A stretch of 64,000 nucleotides of DNA from Terriglobia bacterium (GTDB lineage Bacteria > Acidobacteriota > Terriglobia > Bryobacterales > UBA6623), in contig VXRL01000016.1 of assembly GCA_009838515.1 (NCBI GenBank), positions 1-64,000 on the forward strand, in the 5' to 3' direction. This document shows positions 17,976 to 27,885 of the stretch, piece by piece. A program made the position numbers and the translations under genes. The notes beneath the pieces are model-generated. The model worked only from the letters and a program-made list of their open reading frames with translations. It did not search any database and was not told the origin of the DNA. Position 1 is the stretch's first letter. Each line of letters starts with the position of its first letter.

Positions 17976-18191
17976 ACCCACAATGTAGCAACGTCAGGAA
18001 CGCGGCGAAGGGAGTCCGGGCCCGCACGTACCCGTCCAGGAGCCGATGCGTTCTGACCGAGAGCCTGCTGAATCGCGCCGCCTAGGACTGCAGAAGTCCG
18101 CTTGATCCTTTTCGGCAACCAGCACCATGAGCTACCCTTTCAGGCGAGCGGCTGTTGAACCAGACGGCCAGTCGACAGAGGAAATGTTGGG

Positions 18192-19073
18192 ATGAACAGA
18201 AGAGAACTCGTGAAACTGAGCGCGGGCGCAGCCCTAGCCAGCGCCCTGCCTGCTTCCGATCAGCGTTTTGGGCCGGTACTCGCGTTTGCCAAGCACCTGC
18301 AGTGGCTCTCCTTCGACGAGGTCGCCGTCTTTCTCGAAGAAAACGACCTCGACGGCATCGAAGCCACCGTCCGCAAAGGCGGACAGGTCGAGCCGGAGCA
18401 GGTCGAGCGCGATCTGCCACTGCTGGTCCGGGCTCTGGAGAAGCGCGGACGAAGCGTGGGAATGATCACAACCGGCATCAAGGATGCCGACAATGCGCTC
18501 TCGCGACGAGTGATCAAGACCGCGGACAGCCTCGGAATCAAGTGGTTCCGCATGGCCTACTACCGCTACGATTTCGAGCGCCCCATCCTCGCCCAGCTCG
18601 AAGAGCATCGCCAGACCGTGCTGCGTCTCGCCGACTACCTGAGCGGGTTTCAGCTCGCGGGCCTCTACCAAAACCACGCCGGCCGAAGCCTCGTCGGCGG
18701 ATCTGTTTGGGACATCCACCGGCTCTTGGATGGAGTTCCCGAGGAGCAGGTATCGGCCATCTTCGATCTTCGCCACGCCACGGCCGAGGCTGGCATGTCG
18801 TGGTCGGTACTGTGGCGGGTGATCCGCGATCGGGTCCGCGTGGTCTATATGAAGGACTTCAGCTGGCAAGGCCGCAAGGCGGTCAACGTGCCTCTGGGAA
18901 CCGGGCAAGTCGACCCGGAGCTGTACACGATGGTGAGCACCGAGGTCAGCAAGGGAACGCCCGTGTCGCTGCATATGGAATACATCGACCATCGCGACCC
19001 TGCGAAACAGCGAGAGTGCATGGATGCAATCGTGCGGGACCGGCGAGCTCTGCGCGACCTGACAGGTGCCTGA
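18192..19073 (+). CDS. Exported TIM-barrel sugar-phosphate isomerase/epimerase-like protein
   Basis: 293 residues from ATG 18192. The N-terminus 'MNRRELVKLSAGAALASALP' is a Tat-type signal (twin Arg at 3-4). The body resembles the xylose-isomerase-like TIM barrel ('AP endonuclease 2' superfamily): 'GIEATVRKGG', 'SLGIKWFRMAYYRY', 'QLAGLYQNHAG', 'AIFDLRHAT', 'VRVVYMKDF' and 'SLHMEYIDH', which place His, Asp and Glu residues where the family binds a divalent metal. Members isomerise or epimerise sugars and related polyols. The substrate is unknown; export and the nearby sulfatase and TonB receptors suggest a carbohydrate role. A short hairpin follows the stop codon. Confidence 0.82.
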   Translation: MNRRELVKLSAGAALASALPASDQRFGPVLAFAKHLQWLSFDEVAVFLEENDLDGIEATVRKGGQVEPEQVERDLPLLVRALEKRGRSVGMITTGIKDADNALSRRVIKTADSLGIKWFRMAYYRYDFERPILAQLEEHRQTVLRLADYLSGFQLAGLYQNHAGRSLVGGSVWDIHRLLDGVPEEQVSAIFDLRHATAEAGMSWSVLWRVIRDRVRVVYMKDFSWQGRKAVNVPLGTGQVDPELYTMVSTEVSKGTPVSLHMEYIDHRDPAKQRECMDAIVRDRRALRDLTGA

Positions 19074-19083
19074 GCGCTCTCAA

Positions 19084-19097
19084 CGAGGGCACCCTCG
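19084..19097 (+). terminator. Short GC hairpin after the TIM-barrel gene
   Basis: CGAGGG and CCCTCG are separated by CA, forming a compact 5- to 6-bp hairpin 11 bp after the stop codon at 19073. No T-run follows, so it is only a candidate terminator or processing site. Confidence 0.3.
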
Positions 19098-19225
19098 GTC
19101 ATACCTGTGGACACAATGCTCTACGATGCGGCTTTCGGAAATCTTGGCGCGCAGATGCCGGGGATTCCGGCACACCCTGACCGGTTGAAAGACCTGCTCC
19201 CGCAGCCGCCTCGCACTTGCAAGCA

Positions 19226-20716
19226 TCACTGCCGGACCGCCCGCAGCAGTTCTTCGAGTTCCGCCACGACCTTGGGCCGGGTGTCGTACAAGTTCTTGGT
19301 CTCCTGCGGGTCAGCCCCCAAGTCGTAGAGCTGACCGCCGGGCCCGTCGATCTCGCGAGGAACCGTGAATCCACCGGAGCCGCGGCCGGCGACCAGCTTC
19401 CAGTCGCCCTGGCGGATAGCAAACATGCCTCGCGCCGAGTGGTGGACGGCCGAGGTCCGCCCCGAGCTTCCGCGTCCTTGCAGCACGGGTACCAGCGAGT
19501 GGCTATCTTGGCCCGAAGTGCCCTGCGCCTCCGTACCGACGATCTCAGCTACGGTGGCATATAGGTCGGTCAGCACGACCAGCGCGTCGCTGGTGGTGCC
19601 CGCCGCTGCCTCACCCGGCCAGCGAACGACAAACGGCACCCTGTGGCCGCCCTCGAAGATATCCGCCTTCGTGCCGCGCAAGGTTGCGTTGCTCTGGTGT
19701 CCGTAGCCGCGCACGTAATCGCCTCGCGCCGTCCGCGGGGCGGCTCCGCCGTCATCGGCGGCACGAAAATCCCACCAGTGCCACAAACCTCCGTTATCGC
19801 TGGTGAAGAGGACCAGCGTGTTGGCGCTCAAGCCGTTTCGATCCAAGGCTTCCAAGACTCTCCCGAGCGCTCGGTCCGTCTCAAAGACAAAGTCACCGTA
19901 AAGGCCGGCACGACTGCTGCCCGGGAGAACAGGCGCGACCGGCAGGTGCGGTGAGGCCAGCGGCATGTACAGGAAGAAGGGCTCGTCCCGGCCCGCCTGC
20001 TGGTCGATTAGAAGCTCGGCTTCCTCGGCCAGCCTCGGCAGCACGTCCTCCACTCGAAAGCCTCGCGAGCGCACGCCGGCTGCCAAGCCAGAGAAGATGT
20101 CCGCCCTGCTGGCAGGCACGGGAATGTCCGGAATCATCTCCACGGACCGATTCCGCAGGAAGCAGTACGGGCTCATGTCGAGGGAAGCGGAAATCCCGAA
20201 GAACGTGTCGAATCCAACGTCCAAGGGTCCGCCGCGGAGCTCAGCGGTGTAGTCGACATCGTCGCCGGGGCGAAATCCCCCTGTCCGACGCGGCATCGGA
20301 TCGCCGCGCTTGTCCAGCCAGTGCATGCCGAGGTGCCACTTGCCCACGGCCGCGGTACGGTAGCCGGAGCGCGTCAACAGCAGTGCCACAGTGTCCTGCT
20401 GCGGGTCGATCAGCGGAGGGCCGAACCCATCCAAGACGCCGCTGGTAAGCGACGTGCGCCACGAATAGCGCCCGGTCAGCAACCCGTAACGCGTCGGAGT
20501 GCAGACCGCTGACGGGCTGTGGGCATCGGTAAAGCGCATGCCCTCGCGCGCCAGCCTGTCGATGTTGGGCGTGGGAATCTTGGACGCGGGCTGATACGAC
20601 TGCGGGTCGCCCCAGCCCATGTCGTCCGCCAATACGACAACGATGTTCGGCAGTTGCGCACGGGCGCCTGCCGCAGACAGGGATAACAGCAACAAGGTCG
20701 CGTACCAGCGGCGCAT
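19226..20716 (-). CDS. Secreted arylsulfatase (FGly type)
   Basis: 496 residues from ATG 20716, with a signal peptide ending 'SAAGARAQ'. The mature protein begins 'PNIVVVLADDMGWGD' with the first metal-binding Asp pair (about 31-32). The formylglycine motif CTPTRYGLLTGR has Cys72, the residue converted to formylglycine by a maturase; 'VGKWHLG', 'TSDNGG' and 'LYDLGADPQE' are the other standard S1-family blocks. Such enzymes hydrolyse sulfate esters, often on polysaccharides, in the periplasm. No maturase is in the window. The gene is divergent from TonB receptor 2, whose promoter must share the 273-bp intergenic region, and converges with the TIM-barrel gene. Confidence 0.93.
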   Translation of the reverse strand: MRRWYATLLLLSLSAAGARAQLPNIVVVLADDMGWGDPQSYQPASKIPTPNIDRLAREGMRFTDAHSPSAVCTPTRYGLLTGRYSWRTSLTSGVLDGFGPPLIDPQQDTVALLLTRSGYRTAAVGKWHLGMHWLDKRGDPMPRRTGGFRPGDDVDYTAELRGGPLDVGFDTFFGISASLDMSPYCFLRNRSVEMIPDIPVPASRADIFSGLAAGVRSRGFRVEDVLPRLAEEAELLIDQQAGRDEPFFLYMPLASPHLPVAPVLPGSSRAGLYGDFVFETDRALGRVLEALDRNGLSANTLVLFTSDNGGLWHWWDFRAADDGGAAPRTARGDYVRGYGHQSNATLRGTKADIFEGGHRVPFVVRWPGEAAAGTTSDALVVLTDLYATVAEIVGTEAQGTSGQDSHSLVPVLQGRGSSGRTSAVHHSARGMFAIRQGDWKLVAGRGSGGFTVPREIDGPGGQLYDLGADPQETKNLYDTRPKVVAELEELLRAVRQ

Positions 20717-20989
20717 GGCAGCAGTCTAGCAAGCCTCCCTCGGGCGGCTGGAGGCAGGCCTAGCTTCGTCTGCTCCGATCCAGGAGGCCACGGCAGGACA
20801 CAAGCCATCCGGCTGATCCGCAGCCTAACAATCCGGTTCTCCGACCGATAAACGGGCCAGATTCTTGCATTTCGGCCTAAAACTCCCGGTATTTTGCCCG
20901 AACACGGTTGAACTCTGCCAGAACCCGCACTAGTCTGTTGGCGCGATAGCCATGTCTTGAGTTCTGACAAACCGAAGGAGGCCGTCCTC
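20717..20989. promoter_or_regulatory. Divergent promoter region, sulfatase / TonB receptor 2
   Basis: 273 bp with no gene. A ribosome site AAGGAGG lies just before the ATG at 20990, which decides the receptor start over the upstream TTG at 20957. The section around 20840-20920 is the least GC-rich part and probably contains the promoters, but I cannot fix -10/-35 boxes. Confidence 0.45.
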
Positions 20990-23900
20990 ATGTCACTGAA
21001 CACCTTTTCTCGGCTGCTCGTTGCAGCGGCCATGTTGGCTCCCTTAGCGAGCCAGGCACCCTCCCAGACTTTGGGCACGATTCTGGGCACCGCGACCGAC
21101 AACACCGGAGCGGTCATTCCCGGAGTCCAAGTGGAAATCACCAACGAGGACCAAGGGACCTCGAACCTGGTGGAAACGCAAGGGGACGGTACGTACTACT
21201 TGCCCGGCGTGCTGCCGGGCTCGTATTCGATCCGCATGGAATCAGAGGGCTTCCGGCCTCACCAGGTCAGCAACCTGCGAGTTGAGGTCGGCAGTGCCCT
21301 GACATACGACGCCGTGCTCGAGATCGGAGCCATCACCGAAACGGTCACGGTTGAAGCGGCGAGCCCGCTTGTCGAGACATCTCGAGGCTCCCTCGCCGCC
21401 GTGGTTGAGAACAAGCGCGTTCTCGAGCTGCCCTTGGTCAATCGAGAGGTCTTCGACCTGATCGACCTGACCCCCGGCGCGCAGCGGATGCGCAACAGCA
21501 ATCGCGCCGGAGGTGGCGACGTCACGATCGCCGGAGGGCGCACCAGATCTGCCGGCGTCTTCATCGACGGAGTGGTGAATAGCCGGACGGGCATCGGCGC
21601 GACGATCACCGAGCTGAGCCCGCCGGTGGACGCGATCTCCGAAGTCCGAGTGGAAGCGAACGCGCCGACCGCCGAGTATGGACGCTCGGCCGCGGGATTC
21701 ATGAATGCCACCACCAAGTCCGGCACCAACGAGTTTCACGGCTCGGGCTATTGGTTCATGCGCAACGACGCGTTTAGCGCTCGCGGATGGGATGCGAAGA
21801 GCAGGACGAAGCTGCGCCGCAATGTGCCCGGCGGAACGATCGGAGGCCCGATCGTCAAGAACAAGGCGTTCTTCTTCTACAACTACGACATCACGATCCA
21901 GAACCTCGAGGACCTGCGAGTTCGCAGCGTAGGCCTGCCCGAATGGAAGACCGGCGACCTGTCGACGATGCTGCAGTCGAACGGCGTGCTCCGCAGGGTA
22001 TACGACCCGCTCACGTCGACCGGGCGCGGAGGGGAGATGCAGTTCGCGAACAACGTGATTCCCAGCAGCCGGCTGGATCCGGTCGCCCAGAAGGCGATCT
22101 CGTACATGCCCACAGCGAACCGCACGGAGGTTGATGTTTCGAATGAGGGGAACTGGGTCGCCAACCTGCCACGCGAGCTCCGCCGCACCAGCCACACCAT
22201 GCGGGTAGATTACGAAGTTGATCCCAACGACAAGCTGACGTTCCGATACAACCTGTTCATGCCGGTGACGGACGGCAGGGTTCCGTCGCCAGACTGGGGT
22301 CCAGCCGACCCGAACGCCATAAGCCTTCCTCAACGGCAACAGAACATACTGCTCTCGTATACGAAGCTGTTTTCGCCGACCTTCTTCATGACCGCAACCG
22401 GCGGCTTCTTCCGGTACCGCAACGACGTCCAAGGCGCCAACCTGAACGAGGACCTGGCGTCCCAGCTCGGCCTGACTGGCGTGGGGCCGGACGTCTTCCC
22501 GCGATTCAACATCGGGGGCAATCCAAGCATTACAAGCATTGGGGCGGGGGTGTCCCGGCGGCTGTTCGCGTTCACGAATTTCGAGTACACGGCCCACTTC
22601 ACGAAGGTGGCTGGCAATCAAACGTTCAAGTTTGGCATCGACTACCGGAAATACCAGGGCAGCGAACTGGGCCGGCAGACGGCCTCGGGCGTCTTTGACT
22701 TCGCCAACACCGACACGCGCGGCCTCAATCCGGACGGCAGCGTGATCTCGGGGACCGGCGCGGACTTGGCCTCGTTCCTGATCGGCCAGGCCGACCGGGC
22801 GCGTGTCCAAGCCAACCCGTCGTTCGGGCGCCGGTCGGCCTATGTCGCGGGTTTCTTCCAAGACGATTGGCGCGTCAACGGCCAGCTGACGCTGAATCTG
22901 GGATTGCGTTATGAATACGAAGGGCCGTTCACCGAAGTGGCGGACCGGGTCGCAGGCTGGGACCCAGAGCTGCCGCTGCCCGCCGCCGGCACGAACGGCA
23001 TCCGCCCCGACCAGAAAGGCGCGTTCTTCTTCGCAGGCCGCGATGGCTTCCCGAGAAACCCGGTGAATGCCGACAGGAATAACTTCGGCCCCCGGTTCGG
23101 ATTCGCTATCAAGCCCGGCGGGGCGAGCAACACCGTGGTGCGCGGCGGCTTCGCCGTCATGTTCGGTGGCAACTACGACGGCAACGTCCTGCAAACCGGC
23201 AGCCAGGGGTTTGGTGGCGCCGGCAACATCGGCGGCGGGCAGGTCCCGCTACTCAAGGACGGGATGCCCTCCACTTTTCTCCGGATTCCCGATGCCTCGG
23301 AGCTGAACCACAACTTCGGAACGCGCGGCACGAACTTCGTGCAAGGCCGCGTCGACTTCGTGGACCGCTACCACCGGACTCCGTATGCGTTCGACTGGAA
23401 CCTGACATTCCAGCACCAGGCCGGAGAACAGCTCTTCGAGGTGCGGTACTACGCAAAGTTCGCCAAGAAGGTGAACCTGCGCCGGATGAACATCAACCAG
23501 ATCCACCCGCTCAACCTGCCTAGGGTCGGTCTCAACGAGTTTGGCAACCAAACCCAGCGCGTGCTCAAGCCGTTCACCCAGTACGGCGGCACGGGGCAGA
23601 TCCGAATGAACAATCCGAACTTCTTCAGTTCGGATTATCAAGGAATCTCGTTCAAGACCGAGCGACGATTCAACCAGGGAGTCGGCTACATCTTCCTCTA
23701 CACGTTCTCAAGGTGGTACGACAACGCACCCTTCGTGGGAGAGAACGCCGCCTCTCTCGGCGATCACGACTGGTTTCAGAACATCTATGACCGTGCTTCC
23801 GAGTGGTCGCTCTCGGGCAACCACGCGCCTCACCGGATCGTGTTCAGCCCGGTCTACGAACTGCCGTTCGGGCGAGGCAAGTTTGTCAACCTGAGCGGTC

Positions 23901-24400
23901 CCGCGAACGTGATTCTCGGCGGCTGGCAGATCTCCGGTATCTACACCTTCCAGAGCGGCTCTCCGTTCGGAGTCACGGTCCTGAACGGAGCTCGAGACCT
24001 CAAGGGCGACAACGCGGCCGATGCGACGCTCTACGCCAATCTCATCGGGGACCCCAACCATCCAAACCGCGGCGATCCGGCTCTCGGCGGCCGACGCGGC
24101 GTGCTCTGGACTAACGAAGCAGGGTTCGAAGCGCCCGCGCCGTTCACGCTGGGCAACGCCGGGCGCAAGGTGCGCGGCACGCTCGGCCCGGGAACCCCGC
24201 ACATCTTCAACATCGCCCTGTCGAAGAACACGGATATCACCGAGCGGCTCCGCATGCAGTTCCGCTTGGAGACGTTCAACAGCTTCAATACGCCGGAATT
24301 CAACAACCCGAGGGATCAAGTCGGCCAGTCCGGCTTCGGCGTCGTCAACGCCGGCAACTCGCACCGCGAGATGCAGTTGGGCCTGAAGTTCTACTTCTAG
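20990..24400 (+). CDS. TonB-dependent receptor 2, Oar-like
   Basis: 1136 residues from ATG 20990, chosen for its AAGGAGG site. Signal peptide at residues ~1-27. An N-terminal carboxypeptidase-regulatory-like domain ('GTILGTATDNTGAVIPGVQV', 'GTYYLPGVLPGSYSIRMES') is followed by a plug ('LPLVNREVFDLIDLTPGAQ', 'VFIDGVVNSRTG') and barrel strands up to the C-terminal 'LKFYF'. The receptor belongs to the same expanded family as receptors 1, 3 and 4 but is clearly divergent in the barrel, so a different ligand is likely. The neighbour upstream is a divergent arylsulfatase and downstream an ADOP permease on the same strand after a strong hairpin. Confidence 0.93.
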   Translation: MSLNTFSRLLVAAAMLAPLASQAPSQTLGTILGTATDNTGAVIPGVQVEITNEDQGTSNLVETQGDGTYYLPGVLPGSYSIRMESEGFRPHQVSNLRVEVGSALTYDAVLEIGAITETVTVEAASPLVETSRGSLAAVVENKRVLELPLVNREVFDLIDLTPGAQRMRNSNRAGGGDVTIAGGRTRSAGVFIDGVVNSRTGIGATITELSPPVDAISEVRVEANAPTAEYGRSAAGFMNATTKSGTNEFHGSGYWFMRNDAFSARGWDAKSRTKLRRNVPGGTIGGPIVKNKAFFFYNYDITIQNLEDLRVRSVGLPEWKTGDLSTMLQSNGVLRRVYDPLTSTGRGGEMQFANNVIPSSRLDPVAQKAISYMPTANRTEVDVSNEGNWVANLPRELRRTSHTMRVDYEVDPNDKLTFRYNLFMPVTDGRVPSPDWGPADPNAISLPQRQQNILLSYTKLFSPTFFMTATGGFFRYRNDVQGANLNEDLASQLGLTGVGPDVFPRFNIGGNPSITSIGAGVSRRLFAFTNFEYTAHFTKVAGNQTFKFGIDYRKYQGSELGRQTASGVFDFANTDTRGLNPDGSVISGTGADLASFLIGQADRARVQANPSFGRRSAYVAGFFQDDWRVNGQLTLNLGLRYEYEGPFTEVADRVAGWDPELPLPAAGTNGIRPDQKGAFFFAGRDGFPRNPVNADRNNFGPRFGFAIKPGGASNTVVRGGFAVMFGGNYDGNVLQTGSQGFGGAGNIGGGQVPLLKDGMPSTFLRIPDASELNHNFGTRGTNFVQGRVDFVDRYHRTPYAFDWNLTFQHQAGEQLFEVRYYAKFAKKVNLRRMNINQIHPLNLPRVGLNEFGNQTQRVLKPFTQYGGTGQIRMNNPNFFSSDYQGISFKTERRFNQGVGYIFLYTFSRWYDNAPFVGENAASLGDHDWFQNIYDRASEWSLSGNHAPHRIVFSPVYELPFGRGKFVNLSGPANVILGGWQISGIYTFQSGSPFGVTVLNGARDLKGDNAADATLYANLIGDPNHPNRGDPALGGRRGVLWTNEAGFEAPAPFTLGNAGRKVRGTLGPGTPHIFNIALSKNTDITERLRMQFRLETFNSFNTPEFNNPRDQVGQSGFGVVNAGNSHREMQLGLKFYF

Positions 24401-24420
24401 GTCTCCGCCCGAGGGCGGGA

Positions 24421-24454
24421 GGTCCCGCGGCCGATCCGTGCCGGTCGCGGGGCC
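24421..24454 (+). terminator. Strong 12-bp hairpin after TonB receptor 2
   Basis: GGTCCCGCGGCC (24421-24432) pairs with GGTCGCGGGGCC (24443-24454) over all 12 positions in RNA, two of them G-U, with a 10-base loop. A smaller CCGCC/GGCGG hairpin lies just before. The position 20 bp after the stop codon suggests a terminator; there is no T-tract. Confidence 0.55.
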
Positions 24455-24624
24455 ACCCACAACCTCTCGTGAGTTGCTGCAATCGGCGGAGGTCGAGCCC
24501 CGGCACGTAGCGCGAAGCGCCATCCGGCCGCGAACCGCGTCCAATCTATAGTGAAACGCAAGGCGATCCTCGTGGCCGGCGAGTTCAGCCCCACCTGGAT
24601 ACGCCTCGAATCGCCCTCACGGCC

Positions 24625-27108
24625 ATGGCGTCCGACCTTCGCGTAGCGTTCAGGTCACTACTAAGGAAGCCCGCTTACTTCTTAGTAGCGTCGCTGACAC
24701 TCGCCTTGGGGGTTGGCGCCAACACTGCGGTATTCAGCCTGTTCGAGGCCTTGTTTCTGCGCTTGCTCCCCGTGGAGCGTCCACAGGAGCTGGCAATTCT
24801 CGGGCCGGGGGCCGTCGGCGTCTTCAGCCGCAGCGACATGCCTCAGTCCGAGGTGTTTGCCTTCCACCAATTCCAAGCGCTACGCCAGGACAGCCCGAGT
24901 GCGTTAGATGCCGTGGCGGCAGCGGCGACCTTCTCCGAAACTGTCTACTTGGGCGACCGGATCGTCGCGGGGAGCGAGCTTGAGAGGGCTTCTTGCCAAT
25001 TGGTTTCTGGCTCGTACTTCCCGCTGCTTGGCGTCCGTCCATTCCTCGGCAGGATGCTCGACCCGGGGGATGACACCGCGCCGGGCGGGAATCCGGTGGC
25101 AGTCGTGAGCCACCCGTTCTGGGCAGGGCAGCTTGATGCCGACCCCGACGCTGTCGGGTCGACCATTCGGCTGCAGGACCTGCAGTACGTCGTCCTCGGC
25201 GTGGCACCCCCCTCGTTTCGGGGTCACGTGGTGGGAGCCAGCCCCGACATCTGGGTGCCGTTGTCAATGCAAGAAAGCGTTACGGGTGGACCTTCCAGGC
25301 TAGAACCCGGCTTCCCGGTAGAGACATATTGGCTCAACATCTTGATGCGCGTTCGCCCCGGCGTGCCGCTCGACGAGGCCGGCGCGGCAATCAATCTGCG
25401 ACTGCGGCAACTGTTCCTTGAGCGAGCAGGCGAAGGGATCTCGGACGAGGACCGCGAGAGGCTTGACCAGGTCCAGATTGCCGTGACTCCCTTGGACCGT
25501 GGCGTGTCGAGGCTGCGTGACTCGGCCCAGCGGCCGCTCGGACTGCTGTGGGCCGCCACCGGGCTCGTGCTTCTCGTGGCGTGCGCTAATCTCGGCAACC
25601 TGCTGCTGGTCCGCGCCTCCGAACGGGCTGACGAAGTGGGCGTTCGTAGGGCGCTTGGGGCAGGCCGCGGCGACGTCCTGCGAACGCTGCTGGCCGAGAG
25701 TATCGTGCTAGCCGCAGCCGGGACGTTGCTCGGGGGCGCGTTGGCGCTCCAGGTCATCCCCGTATTGGTGCGCTGGCTGGGAGCGATCCGAGGGGTGGAC
25801 ACCCTTGATGTGAGCCTGACGTGGCCGGTACTCTTCTTCGCCGCGGGGACCGGAGTCCTGACGCTGCTGCTATTCGGGCTCGTGCCGGCCGCCCGGCTGG
25901 CGCGGCGGACCCTGGCGCACCACATTCGGGCAGGCCAATTGGTCGGATCCCCCGGTATGGCAGAGGCTCGGGCACAGGCGTTCCTCGTCGCAGCGCAGTG
26001 CGCTATGGCATTCGTCCTCCTGACTGCGGCGGGCTTGGTCTTGAAGACATTGGCCGAAGTCCGGGCCACCGACTTCGGCTTGGACGCGGAAAACGTGGTC
26101 GGGATCCTAGTCGACCCGAGGGGTGGCGGCCTTCCAGCGTCGGGCCAGCCTTCCATGCGACGGCGGATCCTAGATCGCGTCCAGTCCCTTCCCGGCGTCG
26201 AGACCGCCTCGTTCACCGGCTCCTTGCCCTTGCGCGGCAACTACGGAATGAGAACGATCTCGGTCTCGGGCTACACGCCCGCCGAAGGCGAGGACATGGG
26301 CGTGATTCAGGTATGGGCTTCCCCGGACTATTTCGAGACTCTCGGCATAAGGGTCTTGGAGGGCGGCACGCCCGGATCCGGTGAGCGGGATTTAGTTGTG
26401 GTGAATCAGGCGTTTGCGGACAAGTTCTTCGCGGGTTCCTCCGCACTAGGCGCTGTGATCGACGGAAGCAAGCGGATCAAGGGGGTCGTGGCTGACGTGC
26501 GCCACGTCAACCCGCGCGACGATCCCCCTGCCATCGTCTACCAATCCAGCGTGGGCTACGAAGGATTCTTGCGAACCCTGGCTGTGCGCTCATCCGTGCC
26601 ATCGGCCGGGCTGGCCGCCGCCGTGCGTCAGGCCATCGAGGAGGAAGTTCCGGGGTTGCCGATCGCGCCGGGATACGACACGGTCGCCCTGCACCTCGAG
26701 GACGCGATCGCGCTGGAGCGGATGATCGGCAAGCTGGTGAGCGCTTTCGCGTGCGTCACCCTATTGCTGTCTGGCCTGGGCCTGTTCGGCGTCTGCAGCC
26801 ACATGGTTCGAATCAGGGAGGCGGAGATCGGAGTCCAAGCGGCACTCGGCGCATCCCAACGCAGGCTTCGATGGATGGTCTTCCGCCGTGCCGCAGTCCT
26901 GACAGCGTGCGGCATCGTGGTCGGGCTGGGGGCATCAATGGCGACGGGCAGGCTCGCGGCAGGGTTCTTCTACGAGGTGAGCCCCTTCGAATGGCACATC
27001 ATCGCGCTGGCGGCCCTTGCCGTGTCGGTATGCGCGCTCACAGCAACCGCTATCCCCGCATTGCGGGCGGGCCGCGTCAGTCCGTCCCAAGCGCTGCGCC
27101 AGAACTAG
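24625..27108 (+). CDS. ADOP-type (acidobacterial duplicated orphan) ABC permease
   Basis: 827 residues from ATG 24625. The first helix has the characteristic 'AFRSLLRKPAYFLVASLTLALGVGANTAVFSL' look, here residues ~7-38, followed by a MacB-type periplasmic core ('SGSYFPLLGVRPFLGR', 'VVSHPFWAGQL') and an FtsX permease block near 295-415 ('LLLVRASERADEVGVRRALG'). A second core and FtsX block then follow, ending 'IPALRAGRVSPSQALRQN'. This duplicated MacB/FtsX layout without an ATPase gene next to it is the ADOP family, expanded in Acidobacteriota. The transported or sensed substrate is unknown; an ATPase partner would be encoded elsewhere. It follows TonB receptor 2. Confidence 0.9.
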   Translation: MASDLRVAFRSLLRKPAYFLVASLTLALGVGANTAVFSLFEALFLRLLPVERPQELAILGPGAVGVFSRSDMPQSEVFAFHQFQALRQDSPSALDAVAAAATFSETVYLGDRIVAGSELERASCQLVSGSYFPLLGVRPFLGRMLDPGDDTAPGGNPVAVVSHPFWAGQLDADPDAVGSTIRLQDLQYVVLGVAPPSFRGHVVGASPDIWVPLSMQESVTGGPSRLEPGFPVETYWLNILMRVRPGVPLDEAGAAINLRLRQLFLERAGEGISDEDRERLDQVQIAVTPLDRGVSRLRDSAQRPLGLLWAATGLVLLVACANLGNLLLVRASERADEVGVRRALGAGRGDVLRTLLAESIVLAAAGTLLGGALALQVIPVLVRWLGAIRGVDTLDVSLTWPVLFFAAGTGVLTLLLFGLVPAARLARRTLAHHIRAGQLVGSPGMAEARAQAFLVAAQCAMAFVLLTAAGLVLKTLAEVRATDFGLDAENVVGILVDPRGGGLPASGQPSMRRRILDRVQSLPGVETASFTGSLPLRGNYGMRTISVSGYTPAEGEDMGVIQVWASPDYFETLGIRVLEGGTPGSGERDLVVVNQAFADKFFAGSSALGAVIDGSKRIKGVVADVRHVNPRDDPPAIVYQSSVGYEGFLRTLAVRSSVPSAGLAAAVRQAIEEEVPGLPIAPGYDTVALHLEDAIALERMIGKLVSAFACVTLLLSGLGLFGVCSHMVRIREAEIGVQAALGASQRRLRWMVFRRAAVLTACGIVVGLGASMATGRLAAGFFYEVSPFEWHIIALAALAVSVCALTATAIPALRAGRVSPSQALRQN

Positions 27109-27243
27109 CGTGGCCGCGGCCAGCGCCGGGCGACCGGCCAGTCCTTAGCCGATGGGGCGTGCCCTGCACCAACGAAGCAGCGATCGAATCGCCCGCACCG
27201 TTCGCGGCTATCCCGGAGGAGCTGGTGGCGGCGAGGGACGAAT

Positions 27244-27648
27244 CTAAGGCAGATTGAGCTGCCAGCTGACTCCGTATCGATCCTGAACCCACCCGAATCG
27301 CTTGCTGAAGCCATAGTCATCAAGCGGCATCAGGGCCATGCCGCCTTCGGCCAGTTTCCCAAAGAGCGTGTCGATTTCCACTTCGGACTCACATTCGAAG
27401 TACAGCGATATCGAAGGCGTGAAGTTGAACTTGTGCGGGTAGGCGCTGTCCATTGCCGCAAATTCAGTGCCGTTAAGGGAGAATCGGGCTGTCTTGACAG
27501 TCCCTACCGGCTCAGTCTCTCCGGGACCGTAGCGGTCGATGCAGTGAATTTCCGAGTTCTCGAACAGCGAGGCGTAGAAGCCGACAGCTTCGGCGGCCTT
27601 GCCGTGCTGGTCGCCCGAGAACATAAGGAAGGGCTTGATGCGCTTCAT
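27244..27648 (-). CDS. PhnB-like VOC-superfamily protein
   Basis: 134 residues from ATG 27648; a longer frame to 27867 adds an Arg-rich non-family extension. The protein fits the PhnB-like ('3-demethylubiquinone methyltransferase'-annotated) group of the glyoxalase/bleomycin-resistance fold: 'IKPFLMFSGDQHGKAAEAVG', 'FYASLFENSEI', 'ARFSLNGTEFAAMDS', 'SISLYFECESEVEID' and the end 'GWVQDRYGVSWQL'. Catalytic function is unknown for the family; the old annotation as a methyltransferase should not be followed. It converges with the ADOP permease and diverges from the small membrane protein. Confidence 0.88.
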   Translation of the reverse strand: MKRIKPFLMFSGDQHGKAAEAVGFYASLFENSEIHCIDRYGPGETEPVGTVKTARFSLNGTEFAAMDSAYPHKFNFTPSISLYFECESEVEIDTLFGKLAEGGMALMPLDDYGFSKRFGWVQDRYGVSWQLNLP

Positions 27649-27885
27649 GAATCCGATATAGCACACTGCAATGATCGCGACAGGCCTTCGCCTGCGGCGT
27701 GTGTGGGACCTCCCGGATCGCGGGCGAGCTTTCCGGTGGCGATGCGGACGTTCCCTGATTGACCCCGGACAAACCGTCTGCCCTCGACGCACGCGCTGGA
27801 AGGTTTGGCCTGCCAGTGGTCTGAGAGGAGGTCCAGGATCTGCCCGGACCGGCATGCCCGATCGCACACTGCTAGCATTTTCGGT

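Noticed and set aside
21242-23194. 650-codon open frame on the minus strand inside TonB receptor 2
   Set aside because: It is antisense to a well-supported receptor and its composition (Arg/Val/Glu-rich, no domain) is what GC-rich third positions produce on the opposite strand.
27160-27257. Short plus-strand frame tail ('ESPAPFAAIPEELVAARD') after the ADOP gene
   Set aside because: It looks protein-like but has no start, no recognisable family and lies in a short intergenic gap.
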